DNA of 64,000 nucleotides, from positions 1,612,001 through 1,676,000 of the forward strand of contig OX291552.1 in NCBI GenBank assembly GCA_946406115.1, given 5' to 3'. The position numbers and the translations under genes were made by a program. This stretch comes from Apoda limacodes (Eukaryota > Arthropoda > Insecta > Lepidoptera > Limacodidae). The notes below the pieces were generated by a model. It ran no database searches. It was not told where the DNA came from and worked only from the letters and a program-made list of their open reading frames with translations. Below are positions 17,770 to 29,594 of the stretch, piece after piece (positions within the stretch are counted from its first letter, which is position 1; each line of letters begins with the position of its first letter).

Positions 17770-20585
17770 AAAGTCAAAGTCAAAGTCAAAATGTTTTATT
17801 AAAATAAGGAATAAAATCACTTTTGAATCGTCAAAGTTATGAAATATTATTTTTTGAAAAACTCCCACCCTCCCTCCGGTTCTCAATATTGTTGATATCT
17901 ACCAAGAAGAATCCGGCAAGAAACTCGATAGTTACTCTTTTAAAAAAATCATAAAAACTAAAAATACAATCAATGTTTTAAATAAAAAATTTAAGCTGTA
18001 CAATTTTATATTATTTCCATTTTAATTTGGTTTACCTGTGCATCCTGTAATTGAGCATCTTCAGTCCCTTATGGGATTTTTATCATTAACATAGTCTGAA
18101 ATATTGTAGTATGCTTTTTTACAAAGTACTTGTTTGATAAGATTTAAATTTACTTATTGATAGCTTTTGAATATTATTGGGAACTTTGTTGTAAAAGTGT
18201 ATACATTGCCCCATAAAAGAGTTACTTATTTTGTGTAGACGTGTATCATGCACCAACAGCTTATTTTTACTTCTAGTATTTACTTTGTGAACGTCACTTT
18301 TCTTGCTGAAACCATTGATATTTTTATGTACATATAAAAGATTTTCATATATGTACTGCGACGCTAAAGTTAAAATATTTACTTTCCTAAACCTATCCCT
18401 CAGAGATATCCTAGATCCTAATTTATAAATAGCACGAATTGCCCTTTTTTGTAACAAAACTATTGTATTTACATCAGCAGCGCTACCCCACAATAGGATA
18501 CCATATGTCAATAAACTATGGAAATAGCTAAAATATACTATTTTTGCAGTGTCGACATCAGTCAATTGTCTTATTTTCTTGATCGCATACACAGCAGAGC
18601 TAAGTTTTTTGGCTAGGTTATGAATATGAGGACCCCATTGAAGTTTGGAGTCCAGCGTTATGCCATGAAAGACTGTTGAATTAACAAGTTCTAATTGCTA
18701 GCCATTAATATTAATACATGTCTGTCTCTGACTAACATTTGGTAATGTAAATTTAACACATTTGGTTTTTTTTTCATTAAGTAACAAAATATTAACGTTA
18801 AATCAAGTAACAATTTTAGAAAGGGCATTATTTATTTCATCATAACATGTCTGTCGTCTCTTAACTTTAAAAAGTAAAGAGGTGTCATCAGCAAATAAGA
18901 CAATGTCATGGTTTTTTAAATGATATGGGAGATCGTTAAAGAAATAAGAAATAGAAAAGGACTTAACATTGAGGCCTGAGGGACTCCCATAGTGACTGCT
19001 GATCCCGGAAATATTTCACCGTTGACATCTATTTTCTGTACTCTGCTACTCATGTAGGAGGTCAAAAGGTCCAGAGCTTTGCCTTTAATACCATAGTGAT
19101 GTAGCTTCCTGATGAGATTTTCATGTTGGACACAGTCAAATGCCTTAGATAAATCATAAAACACTCCAAGAGCATCATGCGAATCCTCCCAGGCGTTAAA
19201 TATATTTTTTAATAGTGCCACTCCTGCATCGGTGGTTGATTGGCCTTTCATAAACCCAAACTGTTTCCTACTAAGTAGTTCATTAATACAGAAATGGCTT
19301 AACATTTGACAAAGTATAATTTTTTCAAAAACTTTACTAAGTACAGGTAGTGAAATAGGCCGAAAAATTCATTTGTTTTTCGACACTCATTTGTTTTTTT
19401 CAGATAACGTTAATTTTCTTAACAAAATGTTTTTTTGATATAAAATACTTTGTAAATATATTTTGTTTAAATTATTAAGTAACCGGACTGTTGCTACTAA
19501 AAAGGTTTCAATAGTTCGGTTCTTTGTCACAACCGAACTATTGCAACTTAAAAGTTTCAGTAGTTCAGTCAACCGGACTAACAACCGGACTACTGCTAGT
19601 AGAGGAAAATTATTAGGGTCTGTTGAACTACTAGTTTCATCTTATCAGGAAACACACCACTATCAACACAACTATTAAAAATTATGGCTAAGGGTTGTAC
19701 TATATCATGAATTATAGAGTTTATAGTTTTAACAGAAAGTCCCCAAGGGTCTGTGGTGATTTTTATTTCTAATGTTTTAAATGTATTTATGATATCCGTA
19801 GGACTAATGTTTTTAAATACAAAGAAAACTTTACATTCAGGAACATTAGTTTTTATTAATGTTTCTGCTAAAATTGCACTTGAGTTAAGATGTTCAGTTG
19901 TTTTTAAAGGAATATTGCTAAAAAAAAATTCAAAGGCAACTGCTACCTCAGAATTTGTTTTTAAACTAGTATTTTCTACAATCAACTCAAAGTCCTGACA
20001 AGAATTCCTAGCTTTACCAGTTTCATTATTTATTATGTTCCAAGTCGTTTTTATTTTATTTGTTGAAGTTTTTACTTTATGTCTGAGGTGAATTGATTTT
20101 GCAACAAGACAGACTTTTTTAAAGGTTTTTGAGTATTTTTTTACATAGTCCCTAAATATTTGGCTATTATTATATGTTTTTTCTTTATATAATTCATAAA
20201 GCTTACGCCTACTTTTAAAAATACCTGGGGTAGCCCATTCACTAAAACTAAAGCGACTGGAAATAAGTTTCTTTTTTGCAGTAAATACTTTATTATACTC
20301 TACAGAGTAACAGTGTATTGTACATTTCATTTGGGTTGCCATTATAAAGTAAATTCGGAAGTTTATGCCATAAGTTAGATTTAAATGATTCAATCCATTT
20401 AGTTGTTATTGGTATGAATTCAATTTCCTTTTTAGTAAAACTATTCTTTCTTTCTAAAACCACTAACTGTCCACAATGATCTGACTCTAGATTGTTTATA
20501 ATAGATTTTTGAATTGGTTTTATATCAGTCAATATATTGTCGATGCAAGTGGCACTAGATACAGCAATTGTAGTTGTCACAAAAC
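17770..20585 (-). mobile_element. LINE-C (Jockey superfamily), 5'-truncated, MITE inserted
   Basis: Minus-strand retrotransposon relic. Reading leftward: the end of an endonuclease domain (20580-20300, with SDHCG), a linker, RT palm pieces (KQFGFMKG, YDLSKAFDCVQH, GVPQASML at 19305-18916, where copies elsewhere have GVPQGSIL), and the C-terminal region (18592-18119) with LLTYGILLWG and KRAIRAIYKLG. The 3' end has repeated AAAGTC units at 17773-17791 (TTTGAC on the element strand). A MITE at 19367-19604 splits the RT after PISLP. Frameshifts separate the blocks. The same family occurs at 35290, 48156, 54015 and 56560. Assignment below Jockey superfamily is uncertain. Confidence 0.85.
19367..19604 (-). 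mobile_element. Hairpin-rich MITE, copy 2 (inserted in LINE-C)
   Basis: Inverted copy of 1477-1716. The uninterrupted LINE-C sequence at 36415-36430 shows the target as CCGAAAATTATTAGGG (minus sense). Here GAAAA occurs at 19362-19366 and again at 19605-19609, which fits a 4-5-bp target-site duplication. The internal 12-bp AATAGTTCGGTT / AACCGAACTATT hairpin is conserved. About 238 bp, non-coding. Confidence 0.8.
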
Positions 20586-21547
20586 AATTTATTTAAATTA
20601 AAAGACCGAAATAAGGCGAGCAATCTGGTGCTTAATGAGCTATTTTCTAAAATGTTTATATTAAAGTCTCATATATTTGTATATCCACTCAAACATCCGG
20701 GCGATTATGATCGCCCAAAACTTATTGCCGTCAAGAGTTAGGGCGAGTATGGCAGCCACGCTCACTTGTTTCCTTTTTATAGATTTTGGTTTGTAGGCAC
20801 TCTGTGGAGCTTCTTAAAATCCTCAGAACAGAAAAAACAATAGAAGTAGCAAGTAGGCGTAACCGCGTAGTACATAGTAAGCGTAGTTCCGCGCAGTTAG
20901 AGCTCCGCTCACTTTAGTCGTTATTTGTCATAAGTAGTAATTACATTGTCTTCGTCGCCTCGTAAAATACTTCAAATTATAGAAAAATGCCCTATTGTGC
21001 TATTTTAGACTGTAAAAACGATAGCCCTATACACGTTCAACGCAGTTATAGCTGTGGAACTCGGACGTTTGAGATTATATGTATTTTATATGTATTTATA
21101 TGTACCTCGGAAAAGGCTCTAACGATTGAGATGCAATTTTGTATTTAGATAGGGTTTTGCTTTTTAAGTTTACCTATATTTATTGTAAATAATAATGTTT
21201 GTTTATTTACCTTTTTGACGTAGTATATTTGACATCTCAATCTGCCGTATATTTAAAATCCCATATCCAACCTCCCTGTACTACTCATAATCACCATGTC
21301 CTAAAAATAAAAACTAACCTAATGTAAATAAAGGTCACGTGTCCTGACGCGAGCTTAACATTTTTTACCCATCACAAAGCGCCGCTTAAGAAGTTTTCAC
21401 TTCAAAAAAACTTGACCTATGAAATAGGTAAAGATTCCCTATTTAGCAATACATACATTGATATTATTTTTTACATTTAAAGCGCAATTCACAAAAAATA
21501 AGAGTATATGTTCCTAATAGCGTTAGAAAAATTACACAACTACTCAC

Positions 21548-21580
21548 ATATCCAAAGACACCAGTTCCTAGCACACCCAT
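21548..21580 (-). CDS. Candidate upstream coding exon of Ral (N-terminal extension)
   Basis: On the minus strand an ATG in strong context (AAC before, G after) opens 11 codons, MGVLGTGVFGY, and ends exactly at a consensus GTGAGT donor (21547-21542). Joined to the acceptor at 15398, the frame continues without a stop through CWNVSDS into the Ral ATG, giving an 18-residue extension. The start MGVLGT fits the N-myristoylation pattern M-G-x-x-x-S/T. A 3-codon upstream ORF lies at 21605-21594. What is seen: ORF, donor, phase match. What is inferred: that it splices to Ral. It could instead be a chance open stretch in a 5' UTR exon. Confidence 0.45.
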
Positions 21581-21639
21581 GTTCAGGTGATAATTATATT
21601 TCCATCACAAATCCACTCGCGGACAGTCAGACGGTAGCA

Positions 21640-21721
21640 GTAGTCCGCAGAGAGCCACCCACGATCCGCGACTGATTACCGGGGATAAATTAGCATTGCT
21701 CATCGCCAGTTAATGACGTCA
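21640..21721 (-). promoter_or_regulatory. Candidate core promoter: CRE, initiator, DPE-like
   Basis: Minus strand. A palindromic CRE TGACGTCA is at 21714-21721. An arthropod-type initiator TCAGTC is at 21675-21670. With A21673 as +1, a GGAC (DPE core) starts exactly at +28 (21646). The start would give a 93-nt leader before the ATG at 21580 and place the CRE at about -41 to -48. These spacings are what insect TATA-less promoters show, but no expression data support the start site. Confidence 0.4.
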
Positions 21722-22035
21722 TCGGCATACTATATACTATGTGTCACGTATTTACCATTACTACTTTGTTATGACTAACGTTCGACAACAAAGTTCCTAG
21801 GTTGAACCGTTCAAAAATTTAAACAAAAAAATACTTTCCTTTACTTATGACTAACATTTCCCAAATCTACTGTAGCACGTTTTTTCAACCTGTTAGTTGT
21901 TAATAAATAAAACAAAATCTATAACAATAAGCGACACTTCAACACACCGTGCACACAGCCAGAGCTGCATTATCTTTACATTACCGATCTAGCAGAACAC
22001 CAGAATGGAGAGAATTTCAAAAGAGTTAAACCTGC

Positions 22036-22063
22036 GAGAGAGAGAGAAAGAGAGAGAGAGAGA
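22036..22063. repeat. (GA)n microsatellite
   Basis: Nearly perfect AG dinucleotide run with one AAAG interruption, lying upstream of the candidate Ral promoter. Confidence 0.9.
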
Positions 22064-23734
22064 AGGGTTTACGCCGCTAGTTTATGGACCGCTGCTGTAA
22101 GGTTCTTGTCGTATTATGATAGCGGTCACATAGATTCATTCATTGGCTGAGTCGAGTGGCGGCAATAGCTCGACAAACGTCCGCCACCTCGCGTTGGTTG
22201 GATTATGGCTTAAGCCTTTTTTTCTAGAAGAGGCCTGTGCCTTTGAAGTGGGGCGTAGAATGGCTAAGGAAAGAATCTTTAGAAAAAGTCTTAATGTTAA
22301 TCGAAAGTAGGGTGAAGAAACTTTTGAGAATTCGTGGTGTCGTCGGTCGTGTCGACGCGACGCAACAGAGTACACGTGACGTTTTAAATACCGCGACAAC
22401 GGCACGCCACTTTCTCGCATCTTGCAACATGTGAAAGGTCATCTAATAGCTTCGCGTACGATTCGGCGCGCGGAGTAATATTGTGAAGGTGAGTGAGTTG
22501 CCACGTGCGGCCACAGCGATGACGAAACAAAGGTTGTTTTCGCTCCGCCGCGCCGCCTCTGATAACGTCTCTGGCGGACGAAGGACGTCACAATGGCTTT
22601 TTACCTATGACCATTAAAATGGCTGTAATAATGTACTTTTTATTACTAAAAGTTTTAGCCCGAGAGCATGTGACTGACGCTACTACAGTTTAACAACGAC
22701 ATTCACCCGTCACCTGCTTGTGTATCAAGGCATCTTCCTTCTCTAAGGAGAGGCATAATAGCTGAGGCAATTATGTGTAAAGGCGAGATTAATACAATTA
22801 ATGAGCACAGGGACGTAAATAAATGTTTTATGCATTTAATGTCTGTTCATTTGATAAATAAATAACAAGATAAAAATCACAGCAAATGCGCCACAAATAG
22901 ATTTAAAGCAAGACCTAAAAAAACACTCAAACAAAGACATCACAACCTACAACTACTAAAAGGCAATCATCACTACCTACCTAATTACATATATACCTAT
23001 GTACACGAGGAGTGAGGCCGCCGCGCCCTTACAAAAGATTCATTGGAAGCCAGATTAACTATACCGTTGCAGCGTTGGTACAAAATTGTTATATGCATCA
23101 AGGTGATGGCACACCACATACCCAAACGAGCTAAGTTTGCAGGAGTTTGATTAATTTTCTTATCAGTCCTGAGTAAATTTTTTGACTTGAAGAAAATATA
23201 TGTTCTTTTTCAAACCTTTATTGAGTGAATTTTCAATTCAAATTGTTTGGAAAACTGACAGTGATATTCTCTTGATTATTATTTCATAAAATATATATTA
23301 ATATGACCAGCGAATTTGCTAATTTCATAGTCTAAATATGTATTTGAATATTATACTGACAACAAACTTTTTTCGGCCTAAACGGTCATGAACATTAAAA
23401 AATACGGGGTTTTTCGCCCGGAACAAAGTACATTGCATTTTTAGTTAACTATATTCCGTTTTAGTTAGACTTCAAACTATACTTTATACCAGAATTTCCA
23501 GCACGCAACGTATCTTTTTATGTTTTGACATGTTTATAAAGAGAAACACAATTAAAAATCGAAGTTAAACATGGTCGCGGTCAGTACCTTCTTAATCAAT
23601 TAAGTTATGAAAAGGTATGGCACGTTAAAAATTTAAAACGAGAGGGTAAGGAATATTTTTTTTTAAAGCAATGTTTTTACAGATATCTAAATACCTCTAG
23701 CCAGGTGGCTGATGACCTGAAAAATTATCCGACA

Positions 23735-23855
23735 GTGGATGGATGAGAAAGGCGGAGGACCAGGTGTGGTGGCGTTTATTGCAAAAGGCATGGCATGGCA
23801 GGCTTTGTACAGCAGTAGACTGTTATAGACTGATTGATTGAAATACAACTACAAA
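23735..23855 (+). mobile_element. LINE 3'-end relic
   Basis: The plus strand reads WMRKAEDQVWWRLLQKAWHG then LCTAVDCYRLID and a stop. The pattern 'AeD...W..L..A......AvdwyrLi' is common at the C-terminus of RTE-like and related LINE ORFs in insects. Only about 40 codons survive. Confidence 0.4.
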
Positions 23856-24217
23856 TATTACCTAGAAGAAAAATTGTAATGGATTTTTTCGAGTTTAGAA
23901 CTTTCAATGGGACAGTGGAATTGATTTTAAATTTCGAAAACTATTAAAATACTGCACACTTTAGTAGGTCCTTAAACCGTGTTTAAAAAATTTCAAAAAT
24001 ATAGCTTTTCAAAAGCTCTTGACGAAAATTGTTTAAAACAAAATCTATTTACAAATGTTTTGGTAATTGCAATAATTTTCATACAACGGAACCCTTTTCT
24101 AGATAGTTAAGTACTCTGAATTGTACAACACGCACTTCGCCTGTTTAATATCAACACCAATAGAAAGTGAATGATAGTTCGCAATGTATCGATAGGTTTT
24201 CCTAGTGCTGCCTAGTG

Positions 24218-24268
24218 CATCGCATGACTACGAACATCGCATGACTACGAACATCGCATGACTACGAA
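24218..24268. repeat. 17-bp tandem repeat, three perfect copies
   Basis: CATCGCATGACTACGAA occurs three times head to tail at 24218-24234, 24235-24251 and 24252-24268 without mismatch. Confidence 0.95.
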
Positions 24269-24535
24269 CTATGTTGTGCTTCTTGTATACATAACAGCGT
24301 ATAAGTTGCACACAAAAAAGTACAATTTCATAGTGATAACACAACACATCGGTACACGCTTGTTAAATTATAACATTTTCCAGTTGAGTTGGTAAGAAAT
24401 AGAAACCGCACGGCCGCGTCGACTCTCGAACACGCTCCGTGTCGCCACTCGCCTGCCACAGTGGGGGCGCATTGTAAAATTAATGTATCTTTTATTTAAG
24501 AGGGTGGGTATCCTCTGACATATTGCAAACTTTTT

Positions 24536-25930
24536 CTATAGGGGCATACAAGCTCACGGTCCGCCTGATGCTTAGCAGTCACAACCTACGGACGCTTGTA
24601 ACACCAGGGGCATAACACGCACTTTTTTTTTTCTGAACTGACTATGCAGTTGCAGCCATTACTGCTTAACAGGGCTTTTGGGGCGAGACTCTGAAGGATT
24701 CGCACCCCATATAGCGCCCAACGTTCAAGAGCTCCCCGCGGAGGGAGCCTCTGCTTGGGTTGTCGCTTTTGAGGTCGTCCCTTCGACCAGCGTGAGCCTG
24801 GAACCCGAGAGTGAGTCAGCGCCAGGAGGGGAGTTCTCCGTTACGCGGTTGAGGTTGCCATTGAGTGAGAGCGAGAAGCGCCCTGGATCTCTGATACCTC
24901 GTTTACGAGGTAGTTCCGTGCGTTCGCCGACGAACCCAGGGAGGCCCTATTAGAGGAGGTCGTTGAGATTAATCTCGCTATCCGGATAGCGAGATCGTTT
25001 TCTGGGGCCGTTAGTACGTGCCGAGGCCGCCTAACAATAGTTTTTCGACCGTGCCGAGGTCGGTCTGGGAGATGTTGGCTAGTGGATTGCACAATTAATC
25101 GGTTCGGGTGATTTTGTGTCCGTTCGAAAAAGCGGACTGCCAGGTCTTTTAGAAATTGGGGAATTGTGGGGAGCTCAAAGTCCCTGCGTAGGGCCGCATT
25201 TTGGACGTTCCAGAAGACTCCGGAGGCCGCTCTAAAGAAGCAGCTTTTGAGGGTCTGGAGTTTGTGGAGATTGCGTTTAGATAAGGCATAAACGACGCTA
25301 GCATATGCTAGTATGGGGCGGATGCAAGTGGTGTTAAGAGTCAGCTTATTTCTAAGCGAAATCTTACTGTACTTGCCTATCATGGGATATAGACGACCGA
25401 GGACGAAAGCGGCTTGGTCTCTAACTATTTTGGTGTAATCGCGGAAGTTCTGGTTTGTGTTCAGGTTCAGTGTTAAGGCTTCACGCCAATGGCTCTCCAT
25501 AGCTTGGGCCCACCGGTGTGCGAGATACACTATAAGTTCACCGATTGAGCAATTGTGGTGCAAACCGTATTGGCCGTGACCAAATCGTATTTTTCTTAGG
25601 TATCTCAGAAGCTGACGCGCTAGGCAACAGTTAGTTTGTGTTTTAACTAAGATATATTCGGATCTTTAATGATTCGAGCCATTTTCGATGCCTCAAACGC
25701 AGTTTGCTTAAGAATTTTAGCTTTTCTGCAAGATTGATTAAACCACTAGGAATAAAAAATTCCATACCAACGAGGCTGGTCTGGCTGTGCAAATGTCGGG
25801 ATCCTCTGAACTAAAACAAAGCTGCCTCCGCAGGTACCATACATACAATAGACCTATAATGCCACACAACAGTTGTGGGACCCCCGTAAAGATAGCCTGC
25901 ACAAAAACTTTCGTAAGTGCCACGTAAATA
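24536..25930 (-). mobile_element. Chimeric LINE: LINE-A ends around LINE-B core
   Basis: Minus strand. 25930-25500 matches LINE-A: remnants of SSEDPD and the linker, then RYL, QYGL.H..S.GELIVYLAHRWA. Within the same 240-codon open frame (25563-24841) it switches near 25450 to LINE-B: TKIVRDQAAFVLGRLYPMIG, IRPILAYASVVYALSKRNLH, and the LINE-B 3' UTR to about 24630. At 24620-24536 the LINE-A 3' end reappears (GGACGCTTGTAACACCAGGG, CACGGTCCGCCTGATG on the plus strand). The LINE-A RT core that should lie between is missing. Origin could be insertion plus deletion, or template switching. Confidence 0.75.
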
Positions 25931-26389
25931 AGTTTCCGTTAAAAAACCTTATGGGCCGGCTGTATTCACACGTTTTGACCCATAGCGGCTTTAGAATAGA
26001 TTTTTTTTATTTGCTAGAATATAATTAAATACAGATAGCATAACATTGATTTGAGGTACATCATATTCTGCCGTTTCGAGTGTGCAAATATATACAAATT
26101 ATTTGATTTATAAATTAACACACACAATGATTAACAATTTAAATTGTCATAATTATCATTCATAAAAGACATTAAAATTCATGCAACTCACATTCTATGA
26201 AATGGTACATAATAGTAGAGATAAAAAAATACAATAATCCAAAATGTCAGACTTGGTAATTGAACAATTCATTAGTTAAGTAAATTTTCCTATATCAAGT
26301 CTAAAGTTTATCATTAATATATTCTCAAATGTCATAATATAATTTATCTAATAATAATTGAAATATTTTGTGTTTAAATTGTGTGAAGT
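25931..26389. other. AT-rich, nothing recognised
   Basis: Low-complexity AT-rich sequence without a recognisable gene or repeat boundary; possibly the decayed 3' UTR of the LINE to its right. Confidence 0.3.
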
Positions 26390-27510
26390 CTAGGGTTTTA
26401 ATATTATTAGGAAGCTTATTGTATAATTTCACTACCATACTATAAACATTATTTTGATACAGGGATAATCTTTGTGTGGCCGATGAAGTTTATGTATGTA
26501 ACGAGATGGCCTTTGTATTACATCAGAGGTCGTCACAAACATATGTAAATATTTATGAACAAAAAGACATAATTCATAAATATATAGACAAGAAAGTGGA
26601 AGAATTTTCTTGTCTTTAAATAAAGGCTTACAGCTGTCAAGCAGTCTTGCTCCACACAATATTCTTACACATTTCTTTTGTACTCTAACAACTTTTTGTG
26701 CATTCACAGAGGTTCTCCACAATATTAGGGCATATCACAAGATGGATGATACATATCCATGAATGATAAGCTGTGAGAATAGCTTCGTTAGTTACAATTT
26801 TGTATAATTGATTCAAGGCAAATACATAATTTTAGATCTTTTTACAGTATGTCAACATGGTCCTTACAGTTACATTATTTGTCAATCTGCACACCTAAGA
26901 ATTTAACACTATCAACTTCTTCTAATATATTTTTATTGTAGTGTATATTAAGAGTTTGTGGTATACTAGAGTTTATGGTTTGAAATTTTATTATTTTAGT
27001 TTTATCAATATGTATTAGTTTGCAGGTTATTTTGTTGCAGCCATGTTATTATATGATTTAGTCTCATTGACTTCTATCTCTAAGTAACTTATGTTGTTAA
27101 CTTTGACAACAACTGTTGTGTTATCAGCAAATAAAATGCACCTGATTCTGGATGCCTTTGGTAAATCATAAATATAGAGAAGGTATAATAGTGGCCCTAG
27201 AATGTGTCTGGAACTCCATACTAATTTATTTTGTACTTAGATCTATATTGGGTTATTTTCTTGCCAGATAGCCTAGAGATCTATACATATTGGTATTGTG
27301 TTTAAGTATGTTTCAAACCATTGATGAGCTTTCCCTCTGATGCCATAATTGTGAAGCTTATGAAGTAATTTATCATGATAGACAAAGTCAAAAGGCTTTT
27401 ACATGCCTAAAAATATGAAAACTGTTCATTAGATATCTAAGGCCCTATTTTGAACAATGGCTTGATAATTAAATATTTAAGTCTATCTGGAAACATGCCT
27501 TTATTAAATT
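26390..27510 (-). mobile_element. LINE-D, decayed RT C-terminal half
   Basis: Minus-strand relic. From right to left: a palm-domain region (27400-27330: ATF/FD with DKLLHKLHNYGIRG-like sequence), a degenerate FADDT-like block near 27110-27140 (LFADNTTVV), and the C-terminal segment 26722-26432 with QKVVRVQKKCVRILCG and LPLSCLYIYELCLFVHK. The last pattern resembles the post-RT region of LINE-C but is clearly another family. Many stops and frameshifts. Confidence 0.65.
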
Positions 27511-27709
27511 TTCAGTTCATAAATTAGTAGCTAATTCTTATTGCCTAAAAGTGCCATGTGTAAGTGCAAACGCACACAGATAATTTTTTAAAAACTTGCA
27601 TGGGCTGGCTGTCTTTATGCTTTTACCCATGCCTCATTTTATAATTATATTTGTGTCAAACAAATTACCTAAAATATCTTAAACATCTTACCGTTAGAAA
27701 CACAACACT

Positions 27710-27835
27710 ACTCAATGTTAGCATTATTGAGGCCGCAGTTTTCTGTAAGGTGGAGGTACTTCCCTAGTTCCGGTTGCTAATTGGGGCGAGTACTTGCTAT
27801 GCCTTGCTCTTAATATTTGATTGACTTATTTGAGT
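27710..27835 (-). mobile_element. LINE-A 5' UTR fragment
   Basis: Matches the 5' end of the full-length LINE-A at 52800-52905: ACACAACACTACTCAATGTTAG, GCCGCAGTTTTCTGTAAGGTGGAGGTACTTCC and CGAGTACTTGCTATGCC. It has one promoter-like monomer instead of two and is not followed by ORF sequence, so it is a solitary 5' piece. Confidence 0.7.
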
Positions 27836-29594
27836 GAAGTTTTTTTTTCTAGGTTTTTCATGTAAAAAGTTTATAAGTATAATTAAAATGTACCTGTAAC
27901 ATTTAAATCATACTTATAAACTTTTTTCTAAATGATTGCTGTTGGTTTGCATGATGTGATGCATCCAAATGGGTTAAATTGATAAACAACTTTTTTTCCT
28001 TGAATCAATCAATCAATCTTATCTTCACTTTTAAAGATGTCATAAATGAAGAACTCACCTTTTGTTCTTCTAAAAATTTTGAAGACAGTTGATATGCTAA
28101 TGCAGAGAACATTACTGGGCACACGACACGGGCTCCTTGTCAAAGCTGACAAGCAAGAATCATCAGTCTGCCTCACAGAATTGTCACAAATAAGTGCATG
28201 CGTACATTTTCAGTATGCTAGAGAAAAGTGTGACATCAACTACTTTGAAGTTAATGATATTGAAGTCCACGTAAAATCAATCTCAGCTACGTGACTCACA
28301 AGTCGTCTAAACAATATTAAGTTTTACAAATCTTTACCGTTATGGTACAAGTTCACAGACAAACACAGCGATTTCTAACAACAAGGGGAAAGAAAAATAT
28401 ACTTTGCGCGTGAGAAATTTAAGACAATACGCGTGAAACTGTGAGATCAAGAGGCGTTGCCATTGTAATAAACAATCACGTCACTGACCCCAAATACGGG
28501 AAAAATGTAACTTAAGGGATTTATTAAGCACAAAATATTTTAAGGAAACTTACCTAGAGGAAACAACAGTTACAGCTAGTATAATAATTTAACACAATAT
28601 GATCGACCAAATTTCGTTTAGATTTTTTTTTTTTATGGCTTTCGTATTTCTGCCCCCTGATGATTTATCCTTCGTTGTGTTCTTTTATTATTTGTTTAAA
28701 ACTTGGAAATTGCTCCTTTTTTGGCAATCATTTTTCCATTCTAGTTAACACATGCATTATTTAATGGGGTCACACTTTTCATGCATTTCTGTGTCAAGTA
28801 AGTTATAATTCAGTCAAATTTCAATGTTTTTGACGCTTTTTCCAATACAAATTCGTTGAAATATCCTTAATGCAATTCCTCTCGTGTTCAATTTTCGATG
28901 GTCGGAGTTTTGATGAATCACAATGTTGTTCACTGCGCGTTACGTTACTTGGTTATTTGTATATTCTGTAATCTTCGATGTATAATTCTTCATAGGCGCA
29001 AACCCTGGTAAAAGTTATCGTAGAATTCCCTAAGATTTATTTTGAAAAATTATAAAGCAAAACACTACTTTATTGATCAATTCGCCGCTTAAACTCTTAC
29101 AGGCAATTATTGACTTCGATAAGCCAGCACGTTCGGAAAACAAACACAGTAAAATATCAAAAATCAAGAAAATATATCTTTAACTTTAACTGAACTCAAA
29201 TAAACAAATATTTAGTTCTGGACAGCACAAAATTGTTATACCAAAATAAAACGCACTGTGTGTTTTCAAACTCTGACTAGTACTAGTAATTTGGGCGAAG
29301 TGAAGTGACCACAGGAGCTTTATTATTAGACAAAATATTTACAATAAAATAACTCCTTTCTATCGCCGTGATGATGTACAGTGGCGATGGAAAGGAGTTA
29401 TTTTAAAAATCTTACAAATAGTTTTATTAGGTAATAATCCCAATATATTTGATTTAGGCAAGTGTACACAGTGGCGACAGCGATCAACCTTCGATGGGTT
29501 ATTAATAATTACAAACTTAACTAATTGTAGTAAATGAGCAACTACCTGCACTTTCGCATTATAATATATTCCCAGTTATTTTTACTTTTGTTAA
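27836..29594. other. Mostly unassigned; two weak exon-like frames
   Basis: Includes an 82-codon plus-strand frame at 28046-28294 (contains HFQYAREKCDINYFEVND) and a minus-strand frame at 29551-29360 that follows a TGCAG acceptor, encodes a Cys/His-containing peptide (DRCRHCVHLPKSN, HRHCTSS) and has AATAAAG about 40 bases after its stop. Neither resembles a family I know. They may be chance frames or terminal exons of an unrecognised gene. The rest is AT-rich and unassigned. Confidence 0.2.

Larger units (their letters stand above)
15398..21547 (-). other. Probable first intron of Ral, TE-filled
   Basis: Inferred 6,150-bp intron between the acceptor at 15398 and the GTGAGT donor at 21547. It holds a SINE (16245-16480), two dispersed-repeat pieces (16760-17130, 17460-17765) and a LINE-C copy with a MITE inside it (17770-20585). 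The stretches 15398-16244 and 20586-21547 contain nothing recognisable. The intron call depends on the upstream exon being real. Confidence 0.45.
21722..24217. other. Region upstream of Ral, no gene recognised
   Basis: Contains a (GA)n microsatellite at 22036-22063, a GC-richer CpG-containing block at 22130-22570, and a possible plus-strand splice donor GTGAGTGAG at 22489. The words AGAGGCCTGTGCC and GTGGGGCGT near 22230-22256 hint at a decayed RTE 3' end. A LINE-like 3' relic is annotated separately at 23735. No coding exon was recognised. Confidence 0.35.

Noticed and set aside
18119..18592. 157-codon host protein
   Set aside because: Conserved in order and content with other LINE-C copies (54520-54990), so it is the C-terminal part of a retrotransposon ORF.
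22136..22442. Overlapping frames on both strands
   Set aside because: They overlap in several frames with no domain pattern and lie in a GC-richer promoter-like region.
24218..24268. CRISPR-like direct repeats
   Set aside because: Only three contiguous 17-bp units with no spacers, in a eukaryotic genome: a simple tandem repeat.
28046..28294. 82-codon plus-strand frame as a host gene
   Set aside because: No family recognised, no convincing splice sites in its orientation, and a GTGAGT donor lies on the opposite strand at 28059; left as unassigned.
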